Below are positions 44,309 through 53,641 of a DNA stretch of 61,133 nucleotides, in pieces; position 1 is the stretch's first letter; the number at the start of each line of letters is the position of its first letter. Source of the DNA: Bacillus massiliigorillae (GTDB taxonomy: Bacteria > Bacillota > Bacilli > Bacillales > DSM-1321); NCBI RefSeq assembly GCF_000380245.2, contig NZ_HG428749.1, positions 1 to 61,133 on the forward strand. The letters are read 5' to 3'. The notes beneath the pieces are model-generated. The model had not been told where the DNA came from. It searched no databases and saw only the letters and a list, made by a program, of their open reading frames with translations. Both the position numbers and the translations under genes were made by a program.

Positions 44309-44491
44309 TTACTTCGTTACTAGACGAATAAGTTCAGAAATACCTAAGTCAACTACAGTAAAGAATAATGACATAAATACTACTGTACTAAGAACTATAA
44401 GTGTATAGCTAGCAAGCTCTTTCCTCTTTGGCCAGCTTACTTTTTTCATCTCGCGGATTACGCCACGAAAAAAATCGGTCAAGCGTTGCAT
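44309..44491 (-). CDS. secE: Protein translocase subunit SecE
   Basis: This 60-aa protein has an amphipathic N-terminal helix with VIREMKKVSWPKRKEL and one membrane segment (about residues 31-52), the short Gram-positive form. It clamps the two halves of SecY. The ATG at 44491 follows GGAGG at good spacing. It follows rpmG by 38 nt. Confidence 0.97.
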   Translation of the reverse strand: MQRLTDFFRGVIREMKKVSWPKRKELASYTLIVLSTVVFMSLFFTVVDLGISELIRLVTK

Positions 44492-44529
44492 GTTCCTAAC
44501 CTCCACATAAATGAGTGCGTCGAAATGAT

Positions 44530-44679
44530 TTATTTTGTTTCTTTATGAAGTGTGTGAGCGTTACAAGTTTTGCAAAACTTCTTTATTTCAAGACGCTCTG
44601 TTTTAGAAATTTTGCTACTTTCAGTAGAGTAATTTCTGGAACCACAATCTTTACAAGCGAGAATCACTTTGGTTCTCAT
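44530..44679 (-). CDS. rpmG: 50S ribosomal protein bL33 (zinc-binding form)
   Basis: This 49-aa protein begins MRTKVILACKDCGSRNYSTE and has a second CxxC (FCKTCNAHT), forming a zinc ribbon. It is located between sigH and secE as in other Bacilli. It is too short for most ORF cut-offs, but the Zn ribbon, ribosome-binding site and synteny are convincing. Confidence 0.96.
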   Translation of the reverse strand: MRTKVILACKDCGSRNYSTESSKISKTERLEIKKFCKTCNAHTLHKETK

Positions 44680-44718
44680 ATATAAACACCTGCTTAAGTT
44701 TAAAAATATGTCCCTAAA

Positions 44719-44747
44719 ACCTTATCATGACTATATTATAATGTCAA
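44719..44747 (-). promoter_or_regulatory. Putative promoter of rpmG-secE
   Basis: A perfect TTGACA (44742-44747) with TAAGGT (44719-44724) at 17 nt on the minus strand. The -10 box is weak, so the call is tentative. Confidence 0.4.
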
Positions 44748-44810
44748 CGGGATGAAGTAATATATAGGAATTTATGGAAGGTTATATATCACTATTAATT
44801 CGGAAGGACT

Positions 44811-45461
44811 TTAAAGAGAAATCTCGCGAACTTCTAAATAGCGTTCAAGTTTACGTTTCACTCTTTGAAGTGCGTTATCGATGGATTTGACATGACGGTT
44901 TAACTCTTCTGAAATTTCTTGATAAGATTGACCATCCAAATAGAGTGCCAATACTTTTCGTTCTAAATCACTTAGCAGTTCTGCCATCTTCAACTCAATA
45001 TCATCAAATTCTTCTTGATTAATAATTAACTCTTCTGGGTTTAATATTTTTGCCCCTGATATTACATCTAAAAGCGTTCGATCGGATTCTTCGTCATAGA
45101 TAGGCTTGTCCAAAGAAACATACGAATTTAACGGAATATGTTTTTGGCGTGTTGCCGTTTTAATTGCGGTTATAATCTGTCTTGTAATACATATTTCAGC
45201 AAAAGCTTTAAATGATGTCAGCTTATCGCCTTTAAAATCCCTTATGGCCTTATAAAGACCAATCATTCCTTCTTGAACAATATCCTCTTTATCTGCACCA
45301 ATAAGAAAGTATGTACGCGCTTTCGCTCGTACAAAATTACGATACTTATGAATCAAATAATCTAAAGCTTCACTTTCCCCTTTGTGAACAAGCTCTACCA
45401 GTATGTCATCATCATGATGTAAATACTTTTCGCTTATTTTATGTCCGTATTCAGCAACCAA
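44811..45461 (-). CDS. sigH: RNA polymerase sigma factor SigH (Spo0H)
   Basis: The protein has 216 aa and belongs to the sigma-70 family with regions 2 (DYLIHKYRNFVRAKARTYFL ... DIVQEGMIGLYKAI) and 4 (LSDLERKVLALYLDGQSYQE). SigH directs transition-state, competence and early sporulation genes. I place the start at the TTG at 45461, 7 nt after a G6 Shine-Dalgarno; the longer frame from 45485 starts inside a G-rich tract. It lies between rae1 and rpmG as in B. subtilis. Confidence 0.97.
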   Translation of the reverse strand: MVAEYGHKISEKYLHHDDDILVELVHKGESEALDYLIHKYRNFVRAKARTYFLIGADKEDIVQEGMIGLYKAIRDFKGDKLTSFKAFAEICITRQIITAIKTATRQKHIPLNSYVSLDKPIYDEESDRTLLDVISGAKILNPEELIINQEEFDDIELKMAELLSDLERKVLALYLDGQSYQEISEELNRHVKSIDNALQRVKRKLERYLEVREISL

Positions 45462-45529
45462 TCCTAAACCCCCCGCCCCACACATAGTTAGAATTATTAT
45501 ACAGTAGTGATTTTTTCGACGTCAATATG

Positions 45530-46042
45530 TCAAAATTGTCCTCTGCGCCATTTTTCAAATTTTTCCTCTACTTCTTTTGTTAGTGGAATCTTAGAAGTCG
45601 GCTTTGCTTTTGACTGTATTTTCACCTTTTTCTCTACTTCCCGAGAGACATATTTACTTTCATGTAAAAGTTCACGTGCTGACTTTCGCAATGCCCCCTG
45701 TCCGAATATCGCCCATTGCTCAGTAAAATCCGAAGTAGCAACATGAACTTGCGTTTGAATGTTACTCAATTCAATCGCAAGTTTTTCAATTCGTTCATCT
45801 GCTGTCTCATTCTCTTTTGTATAAATCACGTCAATGTTGTAATTTTTATATTTTCTTTCTAAGCCTTGAACAAAATAGGCATCAAAAACAACAATTACTT
45901 GATAACCAGTATACGCTTTATACTCTGCTAGAATTTCTATTAGTCGATCACGTGCTGCTGAAAGATCTCGATCTTTTAATACTTTAAGCTCCGGCCAGGC
46001 GCCTATAATATTGTAGCCGTCTACTAATAGGATATTTCTCAT
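45530..46042 (-). CDS. rae1: Rae1/YacP, ribosome-dependent mRNA endonuclease (NYN domain)
   Basis: This 170-aa NYN/PIN-like nuclease opens ILLVDGYNIIGAW and carries further acidic residues (VVFDAYF, DVIYTKENETADERIE, VATSDFTEQWAIFGQGA). In B. subtilis the homologue Rae1 cleaves translated mRNAs in the ribosomal A site. It starts 3 nt after rlmB, so translation is coupled. A basic C-terminal extension probably contacts RNA. Confidence 0.92.
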   Translation of the reverse strand: MRNILLVDGYNIIGAWPELKVLKDRDLSAARDRLIEILAEYKAYTGYQVIVVFDAYFVQGLERKYKNYNIDVIYTKENETADERIEKLAIELSNIQTQVHVATSDFTEQWAIFGQGALRKSARELLHESKYVSREVEKKVKIQSKAKPTSKIPLTKEVEEKFEKWRRGQF

Positions 46043-46045
46043 AAC

Positions 46046-46789
46046 TTACTGCCCCAAGGGATTACGTTTTCGATACACTTCATACATCAGAAGACTAGCT
46101 GCTACCGAAGCATTTAAGGATGTTACCTTGCCAACCATCGGCATATGAACAAGGAAATCACATTTTTCTCGTAGAATTCGGCTCATGCCTCGTCCTTCAC
46201 TACCAATGATGACACCAATAGACATAGCTCCATCTAGCGTACGATAATCATCGCTACCTTTCGCATCCGTTCCAACAATCCAAAGCCCACGTTTCTGTAG
46301 CTCCTCAATTGTTCGTGCCAGATTCGTCACACGTGCTACTGGAATATACTCAATGGCTCCTGTCGATGCTTTCGCTACTGTTGCTGTTAAACCAACCGCT
46401 CGGCGTTTTGGAATAATGATGCCATGTGCACCTGTCGCGTCCGCTGTTCTCATAATCGAACCTAAATTATGAGGGTCTTCAATTTCATCTAAAATTAAAA
46501 AGAAAGGCGCTTCATTTCTCTTTTCTGCAAGTGCAAATAAATCATCTAATTCTGCGTATTGGTAAGCTGCAACTGCAGCTACAACACCTTGGTGAATACC
46601 ATCCACCATCGCATCAATTTTCTTTTTAGGAACAATTTGCGTAAGCACATTCTTTTCTTTCGCCAAGTTAATCACTTGTCCCATGGACCCTTTTTGTGAT
46701 CCTTCAGCAATCCAGATTTTATTAATATCTCTTTCTGACTTTAACGCCTCTAATACTGGGTTTCTACCAATAATGAATTCTTCACTCAT
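46046..46789 (-). CDS. rlmB: 23S rRNA (guanosine-2'-O-)-methyltransferase RlmB
   Basis: This 247-aa SPOUT/TrmH-family enzyme has an N-terminal L30e-like substrate-binding domain (EFIIGRNPVLEAL), then motif 1 (EDPHNLGSIMRTADATGAHG), motif 2 (IGSEGRGMSRIL) and motif 3 (SLNASVAASLLMYEV). It methylates G2251-equivalent of 23S rRNA. It lies between mrnC and rae1. Confidence 0.95.
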   Translation of the reverse strand: MSEEFIIGRNPVLEALKSERDINKIWIAEGSQKGSMGQVINLAKEKNVLTQIVPKKKIDAMVDGIHQGVVAAVAAYQYAELDDLFALAEKRNEAPFFLILDEIEDPHNLGSIMRTADATGAHGIIIPKRRAVGLTATVAKASTGAIEYIPVARVTNLARTIEELQKRGLWIVGTDAKGSDDYRTLDGAMSIGVIIGSEGRGMSRILREKCDFLVHMPMVGKVTSLNASVAASLLMYEVYRKRNPLGQ

Positions 46790-46798
46790 GAAGCGTTC

Positions 46799-47218
46799 TC
46801 ACCTCAATTCTTTCTTCTCTTCTGTGAAGTTGATCCCCATTCTAATAATTTCTTCCATCCGCTCTATACAATTACTTAAATATAAATAACCAATCAATGC
46901 TTCAAAAGCCGTTGAATATCGGTATGTTTGTACATCTGTATTCTTTGGAACACTCCCCGATTTGGCATTTCGTCCTCTTCTTACAACCCCTTGTTCTTCT
47001 TCAGATAATATCCCTTCATCTAATAGAAAATGTATGAATTGATTCTGCGCCTTAGCCGAAACAAAGCGAGTTGCTTCTCGATGCAATAGATTAGGCTTGA
47101 CTGCTCCTTTAAGAAGTAGGTGATGCCGTATATATTTTTCATATACAGCATCTCCCATATAAGCCAAAGCCAAACTATTTAGTTCTATAGGTTTTATTTC
47201 GTTGTATTCATTATTCAC
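46799..47218 (-). CDS. mrnC: Mini-ribonuclease III
   Basis: This 139-aa protein consists of a catalytic RNase III domain without the dsRNA-binding domain (LALAYMGDAVYEKYIRHHLL, with the catalytic Asp in GDAV, and FEALIGYLYL). It matures 23S rRNA ends in Bacilli. The GTG at 47218 follows AGAGG at 7 nt and starts 2 nt after the cysS stop. An ATG at 47236 inside cysS lacks a ribosome-binding site. Confidence 0.94.
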   Translation of the reverse strand: MNNEYNEIKPIELNSLALAYMGDAVYEKYIRHHLLLKGAVKPNLLHREATRFVSAKAQNQFIHFLLDEGILSEEEQGVVRRGRNAKSGSVPKNTDVQTYRYSTAFEALIGYLYLSNCIERMEEIIRMGINFTEEKKELR

Positions 47219-47220
47219 GC

Positions 47221-48621
47221 TTATCCTCTTTTCCATCTCGTTCCTTGAGGAGTATCTTCTAAGATAATATTCATCGCTTTTAACTGATCACGAATTTCAT
47301 CTGATCTTTGGAAATTACGATCTTTACGAGCTTGAATACGCTCTTCAATTAACTTTTCGATATCTTCATCTAGAAGTTCTTCTTCTTGTTGCAATGATAA
47401 ACCAAGCACTTGGAATAACTGCTCGAATTCTTCAGTGAAAGCTGTAATAACATCCGTATGCGTATGTTGTTCCATCAAATAATAATTCGCTTGCTTAGAA
47501 AGCTCGAATAATAAAGAAATCGCATTGGCTGTATTGAAATCATCATCCATATCCACGATAAATTGGTTATGAATATCTTGGATTTTTTGTAACCATTCTG
47601 CATTGTTGTCACTAATGTTCGTAGCCATATCTTCACGATGCTTCAGGTTATGATAAGACGTTTTCAAACGCTCTAATGCCGCTTTCGCATTATTTAATAA
47701 CTCATCACTATAGTTAATCGGATTACGATAATGAACCGATAACATGAAGAAACGAAGTACCTGTGGATCATGACGCTTGATAATATCATGAACTAACACG
47801 AAGTTTCCAAGTGATTTAGACATTTTTTCGTTATCAATATTTATATAACCATTATGCATCCAGTATTTCGCAAATGTCTTACCTGACAGTGCTTCTGACT
47901 GAGCAATTTCATTCTCATGGTGAGGGAATGATAAATCTTGCCCACCTGCATGAATATCGATTGTTTCACCTAAATACTTCTTCGCCATTGCCGAGCATTC
48001 AATATGCCATCCCGGACGTCCTTTACCCCAAGGACTATCCCATGAAATCTCTCCTTCTTTTGCCGCTTTCCATAAAGCAAAATCTAGAGGATCTTGTTTC
48101 TTCTCACCTACTTCAATTCTAGCTCCTGCACGTAAATCATCAATTGATTGATGCGACAGTTTTCCATATCCATCAAACTGACGAGTACGGTAGTATACAT
48201 CACCTTCTGATTCATAAGCATAGCCTTTATCGATTAGTGCTTGAACAAACTCAATGATGATATCCATATTATCCATTACACGTGGATGAACATCTGCTTT
48301 GTTGCAACCTAACGCTTGAACATCTTCAAAGTAGGCATCAATAAAACGTTGAGCAACAGTTGGTACATCAGTACCCAACTCGTTTGCCACACGAATCAAT
48401 TTATCGTCAACATCCGTGAAATTCGATACATAGTTCACATCATAACCACGGAATTGTAAATACTTACGAACCGTATCAAATACAATAGGCGGACGAGCAT
48501 TTCCAATATGAATGAAGTTGTATACGGTAGGACCGCACACATACATCTTCACCTTACCTTCTTCTAAGGGCTGAAACGTTTCCTTCTGCCTAGTTAATGT
48601 ATTATAAATTTTGATAGTCAT
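47221..48621 (-). CDS. cysS: Cysteinyl-tRNA synthetase
   Basis: This 466-aa class I synthetase has HIGH as FIHIGNA, the signature KMSKS, and zinc ligands starting with the Cys of MYVCGPTVYN plus ECSAMA and HHENE. It charges tRNA-Cys. It overlaps the end of cysE by 20 nt, so the two are translationally coupled, and both are behind the Cys T-box. Confidence 0.98.
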   Translation of the reverse strand: MTIKIYNTLTRQKETFQPLEEGKVKMYVCGPTVYNFIHIGNARPPIVFDTVRKYLQFRGYDVNYVSNFTDVDDKLIRVANELGTDVPTVAQRFIDAYFEDVQALGCNKADVHPRVMDNMDIIIEFVQALIDKGYAYESEGDVYYRTRQFDGYGKLSHQSIDDLRAGARIEVGEKKQDPLDFALWKAAKEGEISWDSPWGKGRPGWHIECSAMAKKYLGETIDIHAGGQDLSFPHHENEIAQSEALSGKTFAKYWMHNGYINIDNEKMSKSLGNFVLVHDIIKRHDPQVLRFFMLSVHYRNPINYSDELLNNAKAALERLKTSYHNLKHREDMATNISDNNAEWLQKIQDIHNQFIVDMDDDFNTANAISLLFELSKQANYYLMEQHTHTDVITAFTEEFEQLFQVLGLSLQQEEELLDEDIEKLIEERIQARKDRNFQRSDEIRDQLKAMNIILEDTPQGTRWKRG

Positions 48622-49270
48622 GCTCCTTGCTCCTTTCAGTACGCAGACTTTCTAATTCTTCTTTCATTGTAGCTAGTTCTTGCTCCAATTTCTTAAAACG
48701 ATTTCCTGTTGGATCTGGTAAATCCCCATGATTTAAATCTCGCTTCAAGCGAACACCATCTTGGATAACGACCTTCCCTGGAATACCTACTACAGTTGAG
48801 TTTGCCGGAACTTCTTTCAGCACTACTGAGCCAGCACCGATTTTAGAATTCTCCCCGACTGTAATAGAACCTAACACTTTGGCACCTGTAGCAATCAGAA
48901 CATTATCTTCTATTGTTGGGTGTCGCTTTCCTTTTTCTTTCCCTGTACCGCCTAGTGTTACACCTTGGAATATCGTAACATTATCACCGATTTCACATGT
49001 TTCTCCAATTACGATTCCCATCCCATGGTCTATAAAGAACCTACGACCGATTTTTGCCCCTGGATGGATTTCTATCCCGGTAAAGAAACGACTAATTTGT
49101 GAAATAACACGAGCTAAGAAATAAATTTTATTTCTGTAAAACATATGTGCAAGTCGGTGTGCCCAAATCGCATGTAGACCTGCATAGGTTAAAATAACTT
49201 CTAGGTAGCTTCTTGCTGCTGGATCTTGATCAAAAACAACTTCAATATCTTCTTTCAGCACTTTAAACAA
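48602..49270 (-). CDS. cysE: Serine O-acetyltransferase
   Basis: This 222-aa enzyme makes O-acetylserine from serine and acetyl-CoA, the first step of cysteine synthesis. It has a helical N-domain and a left-handed beta-helix of hexapeptide repeats with the catalytic blocks FFIDHGMGIVIGET and GKRHPTIED. The start is a TTG at 49270 behind a G6 Shine-Dalgarno. It is the first gene controlled by the upstream T-box. Confidence 0.96.
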   Translation of the reverse strand: MFKVLKEDIEVVFDQDPAARSYLEVILTYAGLHAIWAHRLAHMFYRNKIYFLARVISQISRFFTGIEIHPGAKIGRRFFIDHGMGIVIGETCEIGDNVTIFQGVTLGGTGKEKGKRHPTIEDNVLIATGAKVLGSITVGENSKIGAGSVVLKEVPANSTVVGIPGKVVIQDGVRLKRDLNHGDLPDPTGNRFKKLEQELATMKEELESLRTERSKEHDYQNL

Positions 49271-49299
49271 GTGAATCCCCCCAAACCCCTTTGATGCAA

Positions 49300-49555
49300 T
49301 ACAAAAAAGCGCCTCTGTCTACTGACAGAGACGCATAATTAGCGCGGTTCCACTCTGTTTGGAATTGATATGGCACTATGTCATTCTCTTCCCAACTCAT
49401 CATAATAACGGTATGAGGCCGCCTATACCTACTTAGATCCCTGTTCGGTATAAGACTCCAGAGTGCATTTCAAGAAACGAGTAGCTTAAACCACTTTCAG
49501 CCGGTGGTGGTTCTCTCTAAAAAGCATCTTTTCTTTACTTCTCTCCATCTACGCA
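49300..49555 (-). ncRNA. Cysteine T-box leader of cysE-cysS
   Basis: The minus strand carries the T-box bulge sequence AGTGGAACCGCGCT (complement of 49341-49354) followed by a terminator stem (GCGTCTCTGTC/GACAGAGGCGC, 49309-49334) and a T-run. A TGC codon at 49467-49465, in the context AAATGCACTC, is the best candidate specifier and reads Cys. Uncharged tRNA-Cys should pair with it and block the terminator, switching on cysE and cysS. The same arrangement is known in B. subtilis. Confidence 0.92.
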
Positions 49556-49601
49556 AAATATTCATAATTAATTATTACTATATTATATTTTTGACACTTT
49601 G

Positions 49602-51059
49602 TTAATCTAAAATACTTAAAAGACGATTTTTTATTTTTTCTTTGCCAATTAATGCAATGGCTTGTGGAAGGTCAGGACCATGTGTTTGACCTGTTGTAGC
49701 AACACGAATCGGCATAAATAACTTCTTACCTTTTTGTCCTGTTTTCTTTTGAACAGCTTTCATTGCTGCTTTAATAGCACCCGCTTCAAACGCTTCAAGT
49801 GTATCAAGTTCTTCTACAAATGCACGTAGTACTTCAGGTACTTGTTCTTCTGCAAGTACTTCTTTACCATCCTCTTCAATGTCCATCTCATCCTTGAAGA
49901 TGACTTCAGAAAGTTCAACAATTTCCGCTCCAAAGCTCATTTTCTCTTGGTAAAGTGCCATTAAATCATGTACCCACTTTTGTTTCTCTTCTGTTAACGG
50001 CTCAGAAATTTTACCAGCTTTAATTAAGTGTGGTAAAGCTAATTCTGTTAAGCGTTCTACATCTAAGTTCTTTAAGTATTGATTGTTCATCCAAGTTAAT
50101 TTATTCGTATCGAATAAAGCAGGTGATTTAGATAATCGCTTCTCATCAAAAATTTCAATGAATTGCTCCTTCGTGAAGATTTCTTCTTCTCCACCTGGTG
50201 CCCATCCAAGTAATGCGATGAAGTTAAAAATAGCTTCTGGTAAATAGCCTAAATCCGCATACTGTTCGATAAATTGAATAATTGACTCATCGCGCTTACT
50301 CAATTTACGACGGCTTTCATTTACGATTAACGTCATATGTCCGAATACTGGTGGTTCCCATCCTAACGCTTCATAAATCATGATTTGTTTCGGTGTATTC
50401 GAAATATGGTCATCTCCACGTAATACGTGTGAAATCTCCATTAAATGATCATCGATTGCTACTGCGAAGTTATACGTAGGTGTTCCGTCTTTCTTCACAA
50501 TAACTAAATCACTAATACCTTCTGATTCAAAAGATACTTCACCTTTAACCATATCATTGAAAGTGAAAACCGTATCAGCAGGTACTGCGAAACGAATGCT
50601 TGGTTGTCTACCTTCTGCCTCTAGCTTCTCACGATCTTCATCAGTTAGATGACGACATTTCCCGGAATAAATCGGCATTGCGCCACTTTCAGATTGAGCT
50701 TCGCGTTCTGCTACTAATTCTTCTTCCGTACAATAGCATTTATACGCTAAGCCTTTCTCAAGCAATTCTGTATAGTAGACTTTATAAATATCATTACGTT
50801 CAGATTGGCGATATGGACCGTATTCACCTGGCTTATCCACACTCTCATCCCAATCCATACCTAACCATTTCAAATATTTTAATTGACTTTCTTCGCCACC
50901 TGCAATATTTCGCTTCTGATCCGTATCCTCTATACGAATAATAAACTTCCCATTGTTGTGACGTGCAAATAAATAATTAAATAGTGCCGTACGAGCATTA
51001 CCAATATGTAAATGGCCCGTAGGACTTGGAGCATAACGAACTCTGATGTCTTTGCTCAT
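49602..51059 (-). CDS. gltX: Glutamyl-tRNA synthetase
   Basis: This 485-aa class I synthetase has HIGH as HLHIGNA near residue 15 and KMSKS-like KLSKRD near 253. In Bacilli lacking GlnRS it also charges tRNA-Gln with Glu for GatCAB to amidate. The ATG at 51059 (MSKDIRVRYAPSPTGHLHIG) follows AGGAGGCG; 18 further upstream codons are excluded. It lies between ispF and the T-box. Confidence 0.97.
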   Translation of the reverse strand: MSKDIRVRYAPSPTGHLHIGNARTALFNYLFARHNNGKFIIRIEDTDQKRNIAGGEESQLKYLKWLGMDWDESVDKPGEYGPYRQSERNDIYKVYYTELLEKGLAYKCYCTEEELVAEREAQSESGAMPIYSGKCRHLTDEDREKLEAEGRQPSIRFAVPADTVFTFNDMVKGEVSFESEGISDLVIVKKDGTPTYNFAVAIDDHLMEISHVLRGDDHISNTPKQIMIYEALGWEPPVFGHMTLIVNESRRKLSKRDESIIQFIEQYADLGYLPEAIFNFIALLGWAPGGEEEIFTKEQFIEIFDEKRLSKSPALFDTNKLTWMNNQYLKNLDVERLTELALPHLIKAGKISEPLTEEKQKWVHDLMALYQEKMSFGAEIVELSEVIFKDEMDIEEDGKEVLAEEQVPEVLRAFVEELDTLEAFEAGAIKAAMKAVQKKTGQKGKKLFMPIRVATTGQTHGPDLPQAIALIGKEKIKNRLLSILD

Positions 51060-51150
51060 TTCTACGCCTCCTAAGCTTTTTGTTACAGTTGTTCTGTACA
51101 CGTATTTCTCCATTTTACCACTGTAGAACTATGGAAAAAAGCGTACTTAC

Positions 51151-51627
51151 TTATTTTTTCTTTATTAGAATAGCTACTTGAGCGGCAATTCCTTCGCCTC
51201 TACCAGTAAACCCTAGTTTTTCAGTTGTTGTTGCTTTTACATTTACCAAATCAACAGGTGCTTCTAAAAGCTCAGCAATACGACTTCTCATCGCTTCAAT
51301 ATGCGGCAGCATCTTTGGCTTTTGTGCAATAATCGTGCAATCAACATTGCCAAGTTCATAGCCTTTTTCCTTTACTAACACCCAAACATGTTGCAGTAAT
51401 TTGGCGGAATCCGCTCCTTCGAACTCTGGGTCTGTATCCGGGAAATGCTTACCAATATCACCTTCGCCAATAGCGCCTAAAGCAGCATCTGCTACTGTAT
51501 GTAATAATACATCAGCATCTGAATGTCCTAGCAACCCTTTTTCATACGGAATGGTAATGCCTCCGATAATTAAAGGTCTTCCCTCTACTAATTGATGTAC
51601 ATCGAAGCCTTGTCCAATTCGAAACAT
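51151..51627 (-). CDS. ispF: 2-C-methyl-D-erythritol 2,4-cyclodiphosphate synthase
   Basis: This 158-aa enzyme of the non-mevalonate isoprenoid pathway has the zinc ligands in QGFDVHQL and GHSDADVLLH and the C-terminal TTTEKLGFTGRGEGIA. It acts two steps after IspD, the gene just upstream. The ATG at 51627 has the right spacing to GGAG; the ATG at 51633 is too close. It starts 3 nt before the end of ispD. Confidence 0.96.
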   Translation of the reverse strand: MFRIGQGFDVHQLVEGRPLIIGGITIPYEKGLLGHSDADVLLHTVADAALGAIGEGDIGKHFPDTDPEFEGADSAKLLQHVWVLVKEKGYELGNVDCTIIAQKPKMLPHIEAMRSRIAELLEAPVDLVNVKATTTEKLGFTGRGEGIAAQVAILIKKK

Positions 51628-51629
51628 AT

Positions 51630-52334
51630 TCATTCTCCTTTTCCGTTATATCTTAACTTGCTAAAAATCATTTCAGCAATATATAAGTCTTCTGGTGTTG
51701 TAATTTTTATATTATCATAATCATCTTCTACCATATAAACCACATCTCCAACTTCTTCTACAAGACTGGCATCGTCTGTTCCAAGAAAGCCAATTCCTTC
51801 AGCTGCTTCATGGGCTTTTTTCAAGACAGAAACACGAAAAGCTTGTGGCGTATGCACCGCCCACAAGCTTGATCGTTCCACAGTGTCTATCACTTGTCCG
51901 TCTTTTACTCTCTTGATTGTATCTTTCACAGGTACTCCTGGGATTGCACTTCCTTGTTCTTTCGCACTCTCTACCAATTTGTAGATTAACTCTCTTTTCA
52001 CAAACGGACGAGCTCCATCATGAACAAGAACGATATTCGTGTCTGTTTCTGATACATACTTCAAGCCGTTATATACACTGTTCTGCCGTTCTTTTCCGCC
52101 AGCTACTAATTGAATGTTTTTTTGAAATTGATATTGTTTAATTAAGTCTTCAAAAAGTTGTTGTTCCTGCGGGTTTATAGGAAGAATAATATGCTTACAA
52201 TATGGATCTTGATCAAATACCTTTATCGTCTGAACAATGATAGGCTCATTCGCAAGTTCTAGAAATATTTTATTTCTCCCTGCTTTCATTCTTTTGCCTT
52301 GTCCAGCGGCTAGTATAATGACTTCATAGAACAT
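51630..52334 (-). CDS. ispD: 2-C-methyl-D-erythritol 4-phosphate cytidylyltransferase
   Basis: This 234-aa enzyme couples CTP to methylerythritol phosphate. Signatures: ILAAGQGKRMKAGRNKIFLE near the N-terminus, VLVHDGARPFV, and the GTDDASLVE block. The ATG at 52334 is 10 nt after a GGGGG Shine-Dalgarno; a TTG two codons upstream is an alternative. It overlaps ispF, so the pathway steps are coupled. Confidence 0.95.
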   Translation of the reverse strand: MFYEVIILAAGQGKRMKAGRNKIFLELANEPIIVQTIKVFDQDPYCKHIILPINPQEQQLFEDLIKQYQFQKNIQLVAGGKERQNSVYNGLKYVSETDTNIVLVHDGARPFVKRELIYKLVESAKEQGSAIPGVPVKDTIKRVKDGQVIDTVERSSLWAVHTPQAFRVSVLKKAHEAAEGIGFLGTDDASLVEEVGDVVYMVEDDYDNIKITTPEDLYIAEMIFSKLRYNGKGE

Positions 52335-52359
52335 ATTCAATTATTCCCCCGTCTTTTTG

Positions 52360-53454
52360 CTATAAAGCTTTTTCTAATAATTTTGGCTTTGCGAAAATCA
52401 TGCGTCCTGCTGATGTTTGTAATACGCTTGTTACAATTACGTCAATTTGTTTACCGATGTAGTCTCGACCTTCTTCTACTACAATCATTGTACCATCATC
52501 TAAATACGCAACACCTTGATTTTGCTCTTTACCATCTTTAATAACTAGTACATTCATTTCTTCACCAGGAATGACAACCGGCTTAATCGCATTTGCTAAA
52601 TCATTGATATTCAATACAGGTACGTTCTGAAACTCACATACTTTATTTAAATTAAAATCGTTCGTTACAAGAATACCTTGCATCACTTTTGCAAGCTTTA
52701 CTAGTTTGCTATCTACTTCTTGAATATCTTCAAAATCACCTTCGTAGAACTCTACATTAACAGCTAATTCTTTTTGAATACGATTCAATATATCTAAACC
52801 TCTTCGTCCACGATTACGTTTTAACGCATCAGATGAATCAGCGATATGTTGCAATTCTTCTAGCACAAATTGAGGAATAACCAAAGTACCTTCAACAAAA
52901 CCTGTTTGGCAAATATCCGCTATTCTACCATCGATAATAACACTTGTATCTAGAATCTTATAAGTAGATTTCATCGCATCTTGAGATTTATCTTCCTCAA
53001 CTTCTTGACTCTTCTTCTTATTACCACTTCTGATCAGGCCAATCAATTCATCCCGCTTCTTCGTCCCTACTTGAAAACCTAAATATCCGAACAACAAAGT
53101 AATCAAGATTGGAGCTACTGTATTAACAACCGGTAAATTTATGGACGATAATGCAAAACCGACTAAGAAAGCTACTAATAGTCCTATAACTAAACCAATT
53201 GTACCAAAAATAATATCGGTTATTGGTGCTTTAACAAGCAGTTCTTCCATCCACTTAATGAAATTCAACACATAATCTACTGACCAAAAAGTTATAAGAT
53301 AAAATATGATTGCACCTAAAATAGCTGTTACATAAGGATTGTTAATATAATTAATATCATCAGCATTTATCAGAATTAATATTTTAGGAATCAAAATCAT
53401 TCCTAAAGTACCTCCAATAATTAATAAACATGCTTGTATAATACGTTTTAACAT
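52360..53454 (-). CDS. YacL, membrane protein with PIN and TRAM domains
   Basis: This 364-aa protein has four predicted N-terminal membrane segments (about residues 1-125), then a PIN nuclease-like domain (ILDTSVIIDGRIADI, with acidic residues also in VTNDFNL), and a C-terminal TRAM-like RNA-binding domain (DYIGKQIDVIVTSVLQT). It is conserved next to disA and ispD in Firmicutes. Its substrate is unknown. The ATG at 53454 follows GGGAGGTGA; a GTG three codons upstream lies in that site. Confidence 0.9.
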   Translation of the reverse strand: MLKRIIQACLLIIGGTLGMILIPKILILINADDINYINNPYVTAILGAIIFYLITFWSVDYVLNFIKWMEELLVKAPITDIIFGTIGLVIGLLVAFLVGFALSSINLPVVNTVAPILITLLFGYLGFQVGTKKRDELIGLIRSGNKKKSQEVEEDKSQDAMKSTYKILDTSVIIDGRIADICQTGFVEGTLVIPQFVLEELQHIADSSDALKRNRGRRGLDILNRIQKELAVNVEFYEGDFEDIQEVDSKLVKLAKVMQGILVTNDFNLNKVCEFQNVPVLNINDLANAIKPVVIPGEEMNVLVIKDGKEQNQGVAYLDDGTMIVVEEGRDYIGKQIDVIVTSVLQTSAGRMIFAKPKLLEKAL

Positions 53455-53641
53455 CCTTTTCACCTCCCTTATACATTATAAACAATTTATTTTTTTTAAA
53501 ACCTGACTTCAACAGTTTTTAATAATAGACATACCTTCCAATTAGTACGTTTTTCACACCGAAAAAGTTTCACTTTTTCGTAAAGTTTAGATTGTTTTTT
53601 TGAAATGAACTATTATATATTACGTATACTCATATAATCTA

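Noticed and set aside
50832..50840. Exact DnaA box TTATCCACA inside gltX
   Set aside because: It is isolated within conserved coding sequence; a single copy in 61 kb is expected by chance.
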